From assembly GCA_937901805.1 (NCBI GenBank), contig CALDJI010000247.1, positions 1 through 14,852 on the forward strand: a stretch of DNA of 14,852 nt, in the 5' to 3' direction. Both the position numbers and the translations under genes were made by a program. Numbering within the stretch: position 1 is the stretch's first letter; each line of letters begins with the position of its first letter. The notes beneath the pieces are model-generated. The model saw nothing but the letters and a program-made list of their open reading frames with translations. It made no database searches and was not told where the DNA came from. Below are positions 7,261 to 13,406 of the stretch, piece after piece. Source of the stretch: an uncultured Clostridia bacterium (GTDB taxonomy: Bacteria > Bacillota > Clostridia > Oscillospirales > Ruminococcaceae).

Positions 7261-7926
7261 ATGTTTAAACATGAAAAACAATTATTCCATCCAGTAGAAG
7301 TGGAGCGGCCTAATCCGCAGTATGCCGCCTTGCTTCAGGAACAGCTTGGCGGTGCAAACGGGGAGTTAAAGGCCGCTATGCAGTATCTTTCCCAGAGTTT
7401 CCGGATTAAAGACCCGGAAATCAAAGACCTGTTTTTAGATATCGCCGCAGAAGAACTGGGGCACATGGAAATGGTGGCACAGACCATCAATCTGCTCAAC
7501 GGTCACGACGTGGACGCAGCTACCGTACCTGCCGGGGAAATCCAATCCCATGTACTGCTCGGTCTGAATCCAGGCCTGATCAATGCTTCCGGTTATTCCT
7601 GGACCGGAGACTATGTAACCGTTACGGGAGATCTCTGTGCGGACCTGCTTTCTAACATTGCCTCTGAACAGCGGGCTAAAGTTGTCTATGAATATCTGTA
7701 CCGGCAAATAGACGATAAAAAAGTCAAAGAAACCATTGACTTTCTGCTCAACCGTGAAGAAGCGCACAACGCCATGTTCCGGGAAGCATTCAACCGTGTA
7801 CAGGATACGGGTTCCAATCGCGATTTCGGGACAACCAAAGCGGCAAAAATGTATTTCAGCATGTCGAATCCTTCACCCGGAAAAGGGTTCGCAGACACCA
7901 AAGTCACCCCTCCTTCTTTTCAATAA
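7261..7926 (+). CDS. Manganese catalase (CotJC-like)
   Basis: This dimanganese enzyme disproportionates hydrogen peroxide to water and oxygen. ATG 7261 is preferred: AAAGGAG ends 11 bases upstream, whereas the earlier in-frame GTG at 7249 overlaps that site. The product is 221 residues. All five metal ligands of the four-helix ferritin-like fold can be placed: Glu35 (NGELKAAMQY), Glu65 and His68 (EELGHMEM), Glu136 (SEQRAK) and His169 (REEAHNAMF). The C-terminal part, rich in Gly, Ser and Pro, follows the last helix. CotJC of Bacillus is a spore-coat protein of this family, and many clostridia have similar coat-associated catalases; coat localisation here is inference, as no cotJA or cotJB adjoins it. 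It stands alone and ends within a strong terminator. Confidence 0.93.
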   Translation: MFKHEKQLFHPVEVERPNPQYAALLQEQLGGANGELKAAMQYLSQSFRIKDPEIKDLFLDIAAEELGHMEMVAQTINLLNGHDVDAATVPAGEIQSHVLLGLNPGLINASGYSWTGDYVTVTGDLCADLLSNIASEQRAKVVYEYLYRQIDDKKVKETIDFLLNREEAHNAMFREAFNRVQDTGSNRDFGTTKAAKMYFSMSNPSPGKGFADTKVTPPSFQ

Positions 7927-7967
7927 AAACAGTCCGGAGAGAAATTCTCTCCGGACTGTTTTTATTG
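7921..7967 (+). terminator. Perfect 23-bp inverted-repeat terminator overlapping the catalase stop
   Basis: Bases 7921-7943 are exactly complementary to 7945-7967 around a single centre base. The stem holds the last Gln codon and the TAA stop of the catalase gene. The core GTCCGGAGAGAA/TTCTCTCCGGAC is followed by TTTTT, so it works as an intrinsic terminator, and the symmetry would also give a U-run on the minus strand. Confidence 0.9.
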
Positions 7968-8345
7968 AAATCAGAGTACAAAAAAGAGTTAACAGTAAAT
8001 CCTATACGTTACTTATCATGATTTTGCAATTGCATATTATCCCAATCTGCACTATCAATTTTTATAGACACATAAATGCAACTGGAATGCTTACCTTTTA
8101 CATTCAGTTCCATAAAATACGGCGTGTATGGAACAAAAACAGCTTTACCGCAGGCTCCCTTCATAAAAACAAAAAGACCCAGAGCGCGGATCGATTCCAG
8201 ATTCAGCCTAGCCAAAGCAATCCAATCAGGTTTATTCGAGGGAAATAAAATGCAAAAAGAAAGAACTCCGACTACACAATGGCGTGTCGAGGTTCTCGAA
8301 TGTCTGACTGCTACGAAAAAGATGCCAGTAAAGAATCGTATTATA
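7968..8345. other. Gene-free stretch between catalase terminator and tRNA terminator
   Basis: Overlapping ORFs exist on both strands, but none has a ribosome binding site with a recognisable product. The plus-strand frame from 8076 to 8366 is open to the tRNA terminator, and an ATG at 8250 would give 38 basic residues after a weak GAGGG. Its stop lies inside the tRNA terminator stem, so it reads as chance or remnant sequence. No tRNA or known RNA was seen. Confidence 0.4.
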
Positions 8346-8348
8346 ACG

Positions 8349-8386
8349 AAAAAAGCTACATTTTGATTGCTCAAAATGTAGCTTTT
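8349..8386 (-). terminator. Terminator of the tRNA-Ser pair
   Basis: AAAAGCTACATTTTGA (8351-8366) pairs perfectly over 16 bp with 8371-8386 around a TTGC loop. On the minus strand it ends in six U residues, four bases after the encoded CCA end of tRNA-Ser(GCT). Confidence 0.9.
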
Positions 8387-8390
8387 AACT

Positions 8391-8481
8391 TGGCGGAGAT
8401 GGAGAGACTCGAACTCTCGCGCCGGTTACCCGACCTACGCCCTTAGCAGGGGCGCCTCGTCACCAACTTGAGTACATCTCC
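8391..8481 (-). tRNA. tRNA-Ser (anticodon GCT)
   Basis: Read on the minus strand, the acceptor arms GGAGATG and CATCTCC pair over 7 bp, with discriminator G and an encoded CCA. The anticodon stem CGCCC/GGGCG holds loop CTGCTAA, so the anticodon is GCT, reading AGC and AGU serine codons. The T-arm has GTTCGAGTC, and a long class II variable arm (GTAGGTCGGGTAACCGGC region) is present, as expected for serine. It is the second gene of a two-tRNA transcript. Confidence 0.97.
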
Positions 8482-8518
8482 ATGGTGTCGTTATCCATTC
8501 CCTATTAAAAAAGATGTT

Positions 8519-8607
8519 TGGCGGAGAGAGTGGGATTCGAACCCACGGCCCGTTGCCGGGTCACTGGTTTTCAAGACCAGCTCCTTAAACCGCTCGGACA
8601 TCTCTCC
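8519..8607 (-). tRNA. tRNA-Ser (anticodon TGA)
   Basis: On the minus strand, GGAGAGA pairs with TCTCTCC in the acceptor stem, followed by discriminator G and an encoded CCA. The anticodon stem CTGGT/ACCAG holds loop CTTGAAA, so the anticodon is TGA, reading UCA and, by wobble, other UCN codons. The T-arm is GTGGGTTCGAATCCCAC and the variable arm is long (GACCCGGCAACGGGCC region). It is the first gene after the promoter; 37 bases separate it from tRNA-Ser(GCT). Confidence 0.97.
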
Positions 8608-8625
8608 GAATATGTGACGGTGATT

Positions 8626-8654
8626 ATAATACCATATCCTTCCCGAAAAGTCAA
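8626..8654 (-). promoter_or_regulatory. Promoter of the tRNA-Ser pair
   Basis: On the minus strand TTGACT (8649-8654) and TATTAT (8626-8631) are separated by 17 bases. Transcription would start near 8619, about a dozen bases before the first tRNA. TATAAT also appears three bases later with a 20-base spacer. Confidence 0.8.
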
Positions 8655-8803
8655 TATTTATCCTGACAAAAGAATTTTTTAATAAGTACTTTCTGTTTCT
8701 ATCGAAAACTTGTCAAAAATGCTGATTTCCGACTGATTTTCACATAAATGAGGTGGAAATCGATGATTATATTCCATTATATCATTCTTTTACCGTTTTA
8801 CGC

Positions 8804-8831
8804 TTGCAATCGAAAACGCATGTGCTATAAT
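8804..8831 (+). promoter_or_regulatory. corA: Promoter of the corA unit
   Basis: TTGCAA (8804-8809) and TATAAT (8826-8831) are separated by 16 bases, with TGC directly before the -10 box (extended -10). Transcription would start near 8838, giving a leader of about 148 bases containing a short ORF. Confidence 0.75.
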
Positions 8832-8888
8832 AATTGAGGTATTTCTGTAAGAATACTGGAAAATTTTGAGTTATGAGGAGGTGGCGTT

Positions 8889-8969
8889 GTGAGTCCTGAC
8901 CCAAGTGGGAGTAAATACCAAAAAAGACCGGCAGGGATAACAGCGTCTGCCGCTGGTTTTCCTGCCTGA
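8889..8969 (+). CDS. Leader peptide ORF upstream of corA (26 aa, PDP motif at N-terminus)
   Basis: A GTG start at 8889 is preceded, five bases away, by AGGAGGTG (8876-8883), a full-length Shine-Dalgarno match, so translation is very likely. The 26-residue product starts Met-Ser-Pro-Asp-Pro-Ser-Gly, is basic in its middle (Lys-Tyr-Gln-Lys-Arg-Pro) and ends Gly-Phe-Pro-Ala. TGA at 8967-8969 lies one base before the corA ribosome binding site AAGGAGG (8971-8977). Codons 14-26 overlap a hairpin: GGCAGG (8930-8935) with CCTGCC (8961-8966), and inside it CAGCG (8941-8945) with CGCTG (8951-8955). The Pro-Asp-Pro start recalls the EPDP start of enterobacterial MgtL, which senses low magnesium through ribosome destabilisation. 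A regulatory role for CorA is inference. Confidence 0.65.
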   Translation: MSPDPSGSKYQKRPAGITASAAGFPA

Positions 8970-8985
8970 AAAGGAGGAAGCTCAC

Positions 8986-9924
8986 ATGCTCAAATTTTTT
9001 AAAACTTATTGCGGAAAAATGCACCGCATTTACCAGCTGGAAGACGGCTGCTGGGTAAGCGCCGTCGCACCCACTGCTGAGGAAATCGCCTATCTGACAG
9101 ACAAAATGAATTTGGACAAGGATTTTGTCCGTTCTTCCCTGGACGAAGAGGAATCTTCCCGAATTGATGTCGAGGACGACCAGACATTTGTGATCGTGGA
9201 TATTCCCTATCAAGAAGAAGAGGAAAAGCAAACTGACGACGGTGTTTTTTATTATACCCTGCCAATGGGAATTATCATTACTGAGAAAAATATGATTACC
9301 ATTTGCCAAAAAGAAACCGCACTGATCGATGAATTTGAAAACGGCACCATTAAAAACGTACAGACAAATTTAAAAACCCGGTTTTTGCTTACAATTCTGC
9401 TCCGAGTTGCTATCCGTTTTCTGCTCTACCTCAGACAGATTGACAAACTTTCCCGCTCTGTAGAACAGCATCTGCACAAATCCATGAAAAACAAGGAGTT
9501 AATCCAGCTGCTTACACTGGACAAGTCCCTGGTTTATTTTTCCACTTCTCTAAAATCCAATGAGGTGACTTTAGAAAAGATCCTGCGCGGGCGGTATATC
9601 AAGCTCTATGAAGAAGATCAGGATCTGCTTGAGGACGTCCTGATTGAGATTAAACAGGCAATTGAAATGTCCAATATCTACTCCAACATCCTTTCCGGCA
9701 CCATGGATGCTTTTGCCTCCATCATCTCCAACAATTTAAATATCGTAATGAAAATTCTGACTTCTATTACCATTGTTATGTCCGTTCCCACTATGGTTTC
9801 CAGTTTTTACGGCATGAATGTTTCCGGGCTTCCGATGCCTGTTTTCTGGGTCCCGCTTGTCCTTTCCATTCTGGGTATGCTGATTGTGGCCATTATTCTG
9901 ATCAAGAAAAACATGTTCAGTTAA
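8986..9924 (+). CDS. corA: CorA-family divalent cation (Mg2+) transporter
   Basis: This inner-membrane channel of the CorA/Mrs2/Alr1 family imports magnesium (or cobalt) as a pentamer. ATG 8986 has AAGGAGG eight bases upstream; the product is 312 residues, near the family norm. The N-terminal two-thirds is a soluble alpha/beta funnel followed by long charged helices (about 155-250). Two C-terminal membrane helices lie at about 253-273 and 287-306. The signature YGMN is at 275-278, at the end of the first helix, forming the selectivity ring. The loop after it reads VSGLPMPVFW and lacks the acidic MPE of E. coli CorA, a variation seen in Firmicutes. It is transcribed from its own promoter behind a leader ORF and ends in its own terminator. 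Confidence 0.93.
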   Translation: MLKFFKTYCGKMHRIYQLEDGCWVSAVAPTAEEIAYLTDKMNLDKDFVRSSLDEEESSRIDVEDDQTFVIVDIPYQEEEEKQTDDGVFYYTLPMGIIITEKNMITICQKETALIDEFENGTIKNVQTNLKTRFLLTILLRVAIRFLLYLRQIDKLSRSVEQHLHKSMKNKELIQLLTLDKSLVYFSTSLKSNEVTLEKILRGRYIKLYEEDQDLLEDVLIEIKQAIEMSNIYSNILSGTMDAFASIISNNLNIVMKILTSITIVMSVPTMVSSFYGMNVSGLPMPVFWVPLVLSILGMLIVAIILIKKNMFS

Positions 9925-9935
9925 ACAAACTCGTG

Positions 9936-9967
9936 AAAAGCATGTGCCAAGCAGTACATGCTTTTTT
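9936..9967 (+). terminator. Terminator of corA
   Basis: AGCATGT (9939-9945) pairs with ACATGCT (9956-9962) around a 10-base loop, extended by AAA/TTT, and a T-run follows. It starts about a dozen bases after the corA stop. Confidence 0.85.
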
Positions 9968-9986
9968 ATTTTCTGGAAATTTCTCC

Positions 9987-10015
9987 TTTCAAACCATTTC
10001 TGTTTATGGTACAGT
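9987..10015 (+). promoter_or_regulatory. Candidate promoter of the ACT-protein/butyrate kinase operon
   Basis: TTTCAA (9987-9992) and TACAGT (10010-10015) are 17 bases apart, with TGG before the -10 box (extended -10). It lies about 42 bases before the first start codon and after the corA terminator, so the operon appears independently transcribed. Confidence 0.5.
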
Positions 10016-10056
10016 AAGGAAAAACGGATTAAAACAGATCAAAAAGGAGTGGGCAC

Positions 10057-10512
10057 ATGCCGCAAACATATATCCTTATGATGGATGTGGATGACGAATT
10101 TGGAGTCCTCACCCGCATCACCGGCCGTATTCGCCGGGAAGGTTTGAATATTTCTGCATTATCTGTTGCACAAACAGGAATACCGGGAATATCCCGTATG
10201 ACTGTTCGGGTTCAAATGCAGGGGAGCCCCATAGAACAGATGATAAACCGATTATCCCGGCTTGACTGCGTAAAAAAAATCCAGCTCTGTGAGGAAAATA
10301 CCCTGCCGATTCGAGAACTGGCCTTAGTTTGCTGCGGTACAAGCAGCCCTTTGCCAAATGGGGAAACCATCCTTTATCAAACAGAAAACCGCATTTATTT
10401 TGAAAAAACAGGAACCCCGCAGGAACTGGACTGTTACCTAAAGGAACACCAATCCCAGATTTTGGAATTTTCCCGCAGCGGCGCCGTAACGATAGGAGGA
10501 AAGAACCATTAA
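10057..10512 (+). CDS. ACT-domain protein resembling a shortened acetolactate synthase small subunit (IlvN/IlvH-like)
   Basis: ATG 10057 follows AAGGAG by seven bases; the product is 151 residues. Residues about 4-75 form an ACT domain (ILMMDVDDEFGVLTRITGRIRREGLNISALSVAQT ... ISRMTVRV), the amino-acid-binding regulatory fold. Residues about 85-148 (RELALVCCG ... LYQTENRIYFEKTGTPQELD ... EFSRSGAVTIGG) look like a shortened version of the C-terminal domain of acetolactate synthase small subunits, which normally binds the catalytic subunit. No large-subunit gene adjoins it. Instead its stop overlaps the start of butyrate kinase, so the two are one operon and likely translationally coupled. It may sense branched-chain amino acids or regulate an unlinked synthase; neither can be shown here. 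Confidence 0.75.
   Translation: MPQTYILMMDVDDEFGVLTRITGRIRREGLNISALSVAQTGIPGISRMTVRVQMQGSPIEQMINRLSRLDCVKKIQLCEENTLPIRELALVCCGTSSPLPNGETILYQTENRIYFEKTGTPQELDCYLKEHQSQILEFSRSGAVTIGGKNH
10494..10510 (+). promoter_or_regulatory. Ribosome binding site and ATT start codon of butyrate kinase
   Basis: AGGAGG (10494-10499) is eight bases before ATT (10508-10510). The in-frame stop TAG at 10493-10495 and the absence of ATG, GTG or TTG between it and the conserved N-terminal motif leave ATT as the best-placed start. Confidence 0.65.
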
Positions 10513-11587
10513 TAAGCAGGATACTTTTTTCATTCTGGCGGTAAACCCCGGTTCTACCTCCACAAAAGTCGCCATATACCAAAATGAAGAACTTCTGACT
10601 GTCAAAACGGTACACCATTCTAAAACAGAATTAGAACAATTTGGAAATGTCCGGCAACAGGAGAAAATGCGGCTTACCTGTGTGCGGAAAGTGTTGGAAG
10701 ACGCTGGAATATCCCCCTCCAAACTAAGCGCCGTCGTCGGGAGAGGCGGATTGATAGAACCCATTGACAGCGGCACCTATCTTGTCAATGAACGGATGAT
10801 CCGGGATCTTCTGGATGCACACGGCGCTGTACACGCCTCTGCTTTCGGCGGAATTATTGCCTATGAAATCGCTCGGGAAAACCACATCCCGAGTTATGTC
10901 GTAGATCCGATTGTGGTTGATGAACTGGATCAAAATGCAAAACTTACCGGGTTCCCGGGAATGGAACGGCGAAGCGTTTTCCATGCGCTTAATCAGAAAT
11001 CCGTTGCCAGACGCTGTGCGCAGGATATGGGACTGGAATATGAAAACGGCAGGTTTGTTGTTGCACATATGGGCGGAGGGATTACCGTAGGAGCCCATCG
11101 ATATGGCCGCGTCATTGACGTCAATGACGCGCTGGCAGGAGAAGGACCATTTACTCCGGAACGAACGGGCGCGTTACCTGCACTCCCCTTAATTCACCTG
11201 TGTTTTAGCGGTGAATTCACTGAACAGGAACTGATCGACAAAGTAACCAGAGGGGGCGGGCTGACCGCTTATCTTGGAACAAATGATTTGAGGAAGGTAG
11301 AACGTCTGATCAAGGAAGGGGACGAATATGCTACTCTGGTCCTGGAATCCATGGCCTATCAGGTTTGTAAAGAGATTGGCGCCATGTACGCCGTACTGGA
11401 AGGACGGGCAGATGCGATTATTTTAACCGGCGGATTAGCCCATTCCACCCGGTTTACAAGCTGCATCAAACAGCGAGTAGGACAGATGGCTCCCATTAAA
11501 GTCTACCCCGGAGAAGATGAAATGCTTGCTTTGGTAAGCGGCGCCCTGCGTGTCCTACGCGGGGAAGAGCAGGCAATGGAATACTAA
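10508..11587 (+). CDS. buk: Butyrate kinase (acetokinase family), apparent ATT start
   Basis: The enzyme interconverts butyryl phosphate plus ADP with butyrate plus ATP, the last step of one butyrate pathway, in the cytoplasm. Read from ATT 10508 the product is 359 residues, the usual family length, and begins NKQDTFFILAVNPGSTSTK, with the conserved phosphate-binding NPGSTSTK at 13-20. The first ATG, at 10667, would remove 53 residues including this motif. Further family motifs are HMGGGITVGAH (about 187-197), LAGEGPFTPERTG and the C-terminal ILTGGLAHS segment. An intact frame with AGGAGG at good spacing argues for a real gene. No phosphotransbutyrylase gene (ptb), its usual partner, adjoins it; an ACT-domain gene does. 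Related branched-chain fatty acid kinases look alike, so isobutyrate or isovalerate could be substrates. Confidence 0.9.
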   Translation: MNKQDTFFILAVNPGSTSTKVAIYQNEELLTVKTVHHSKTELEQFGNVRQQEKMRLTCVRKVLEDAGISPSKLSAVVGRGGLIEPIDSGTYLVNERMIRDLLDAHGAVHASAFGGIIAYEIARENHIPSYVVDPIVVDELDQNAKLTGFPGMERRSVFHALNQKSVARRCAQDMGLEYENGRFVVAHMGGGITVGAHRYGRVIDVNDALAGEGPFTPERTGALPALPLIHLCFSGEFTEQELIDKVTRGGGLTAYLGTNDLRKVERLIKEGDEYATLVLESMAYQVCKEIGAMYAVLEGRADAIILTGGLAHSTRFTSCIKQRVGQMAPIKVYPGEDEMLALVSGALRVLRGEEQAMEY

Positions 11588-11588
11588 T

Positions 11589-11630
11589 CAAAACCCCCGA
11601 TACCCTGAAAACAGGGAATCGGGGGTTTTG
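11589..11630. terminator. Bidirectional terminator between buk and the sigma-like gene
   Basis: Bases 11589-11607 pair with 11612-11630 with one A-A mismatch and an AAAA loop. The outer stem is CAAAACCCCCGAT/ATCGGGGGTTTTG, so either strand ends with a U-run. It lies between two converging genes. Confidence 0.9.
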
Positions 11631-11660
11631 TTCAAAGTACCCGTTCTATATTACAGCCGA

Positions 11661-13121
11661 CTAATCCGGACTGCTTTGCAGATCTTCCGCTTTTTTGTGA
11701 TAGGGCGATTGGGACTGATTCACCGTTCCACTTCCCAGAGAAAGATTCCTGCTTTTCGCATGACGATAAATATAGTCTGCAAATGCCTTTGTCTTTTCCG
11801 GCCCAATGTAAAAGATTTTACCTGTTTCAAGCAAATTTGTCTGCAAAAACCCATCTTTGGTAATGGAGAGCGCTATGTTTTCATATCCAAAATCGTTGAG
11901 ATTCATACTGATTACCAGAACTTCCTCTTCATATTCCTGATGAGGGTATAAGGGTGCATCTGAATTTGACAAGAGCAGATCCCACACAACATCCGGCAAA
12001 TTCTCCAGAGAATATTCGATTTGGACATACTCCGCTTCTTTCCATCCAGAAAAATAGACATTTCCAAAAGACAAGGTTTCCTTGCAATTTAACGATTCCA
12101 GGAAATCCCCCAGCGTATTTGGCTGATAGGAGGGATTGACAAACACATAAAATCCATCATATCCCTCATAGTGAACCGCAATTGCACACCGGGTGGAAAT
12201 CTGTTTGATTTCATACAGTTCCACATGGATTCTATGCTTTTTCTTTTTCTCATCTGTCTGTGTGATTTCCATATTGGACAAAAGTGCGCCGATTCGTTCA
12301 ATCGAAATCTTATGAACACGGCTGATATAGGTTTCTCCCCCGAGGGATACTTCCGGATACTGTTCGGAAATCCCAAGCTGGCTCCATTTTTCTTTCTGAT
12401 CCGACTCATCAGACGATACAGTGGGAAATACAGACGGGGTAATCGGAGGCCGAATCAACAGCTTTGGCACCCCGACTGCAAGCGTTACTACCAGCAGGCA
12501 GAGAAAGGCAGCAAACGCCGCTTTTCCTGTCCGTAAAGCGATGCTTGGGACTCTCTGCTGCTCCTGAAGCATCTGAAAAACGGATTCTACAGACTGTGGA
12601 GAAGGCATCATCTGCCGTCTCATGGATTCCATCAGTCTCTTTCCATCTTCCATGGCAATAGAAAGATCGGAGAACAGCCGATACAGTTTCTTCCTCGCCT
12701 GTACCAGATCCTCCCGGACAAATCCTTCCCGCTTATGCAGGGCTTTCCCAATCTCCTCGCAGGACAGCCCTGAAAACAGCGACAGGTATAATACCACCCG
12801 ATACCGGAAAGGAAACCCACAAAGGCCTTGAAAAACTGTATTTTCCGCTTTCCTGTCAAAGCAGGTTTTAACGGTAGAAAACTCGATTTTTCGACCAACT
12901 TCTTTTTTCCGGCAAAGATGGACGGTCCGACGTAAAATCCAATTTTTTCTACCTTCTTCCCGGAAAAAGGGAAGCTCCTGCTGCATGTGATCCACGAAAA
13001 CTTTTTGACAGATTGCCTGAGCCTGTGCCGGTCCCCCTGTACAGAAAAGAGCCAACCCATATACCAGCTGCAAATCGCGCGCCAGCAACGCTTTTTGTGT
13101 CTCCGCTTTTTGTTTCGGCAT
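11661..13121 (-). CDS. Sigma-70 (ECF)-like domain fused to a transmembrane segment and extracytoplasmic domain
   Basis: ATG 13121 is chosen over the in-frame ATG two codons earlier because AAAGGGG sits six bases before it and abuts the earlier one; the product is 486 residues. Residues about 14-75 resemble sigma region 2 (DLQLVYGLALFCTGGPAQAQAICQKVF, then WILRRTVHLCRKKE). Residues about 101-150 resemble region 4 with its helix-turn-helix (FPFRYRVVLYLSLFSGLSCEEIGKALHK ... ARKKLYRLF). A basic linker precedes one membrane helix (about 200-222), followed by some 260 residues, predicted outside, with no recognised family. The sigma part lacks several usual acidic residues (region 2 has AQAQAICQKVF where DAEDVVQEVF is common), so it may be degenerate. 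It could be a membrane-tethered sigma factor or a sensor. It ends at a shared terminator. Confidence 0.7.
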   Translation of the reverse strand: MPKQKAETQKALLARDLQLVYGLALFCTGGPAQAQAICQKVFVDHMQQELPFFREEGRKNWILRRTVHLCRKKEVGRKIEFSTVKTCFDRKAENTVFQGLCGFPFRYRVVLYLSLFSGLSCEEIGKALHKREGFVREDLVQARKKLYRLFSDLSIAMEDGKRLMESMRRQMMPSPQSVESVFQMLQEQQRVPSIALRTGKAAFAAFLCLLVVTLAVGVPKLLIRPPITPSVFPTVSSDESDQKEKWSQLGISEQYPEVSLGGETYISRVHKISIERIGALLSNMEITQTDEKKKKHRIHVELYEIKQISTRCAIAVHYEGYDGFYVFVNPSYQPNTLGDFLESLNCKETLSFGNVYFSGWKEAEYVQIEYSLENLPDVVWDLLLSNSDAPLYPHQEYEEEVLVISMNLNDFGYENIALSITKDGFLQTNLLETGKIFYIGPEKTKAFADYIYRHAKSRNLSLGSGTVNQSQSPYHKKAEDLQSSPD

Positions 13122-13330
13122 GGGCATCCCCTTTCCCCATCAGTGAACGGCTCCCCATCACGACAGAAAATACTATTGAATACTCATAATCGTACTAAAA
13201 ATACCATATTTATATGAACGAATTGTGAATTCCAGATTCACTTTTCCTTTTCCCTCTAATAATATCCAAAATTTTCAAAATTTCGCTTTGAAAATAGAAA
13301 CTTCCTCTATTTTATGACGCGGGTTTATCA

Positions 13331-13374
13331 TTGACTTTTCAGATACAAAGAGGTATTGTTATGATGAAAAGTCA
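13331..13374 (+). promoter_or_regulatory. Promoter flanked by a 10-bp inverted repeat, upstream of the 194-aa gene
   Basis: TTGACT (13331-13336) and TATTGT (13354-13359) are 17 bases apart. TGACTTTTCA (13332-13341), covering the -35 box, is exactly complementary to TGAAAAGTCA (13365-13374), at the expected transcription start. The arms are 23 bases apart, so a regulator could bind both or the second arm could end a paired 5' structure. Confidence 0.65.
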
Positions 13375-13406
13375 GACAATCAGGAAATCCCAAGGAGGAA
13401 TCTGTC

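Noticed and set aside
8009..8374. Minus-strand ORF of 121 codons after the tRNA pair
   Set aside because: Its start lies inside the tRNA terminator stem, with no ribosome binding site.
8351..8607. tRNA-flanked attachment site or integrated element
   Set aside because: No integrase and no direct repeat of a tRNA end was seen within the window.
8763..8837. A 24-residue hydrophobic ORF (ATG 8763) after GAGGTGG
   Set aside because: It overlaps the corA promoter boxes and has no promoter of its own, so the ribosome-binding-site match is probably chance.
8873..8899. An eight-codon ORF with tandem AGG codons (ATG 8873) in the corA leader
   Set aside because: It has no Shine-Dalgarno sequence; the AGG codons are the ribosome binding site of the PDP leader ORF.
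8838..8985. M-box (Mg2+) or yybP-ykoY riboswitch before corA
   Set aside because: The leader is too short and lacks the conserved blocks of both; the translated leader ORF explains it better.
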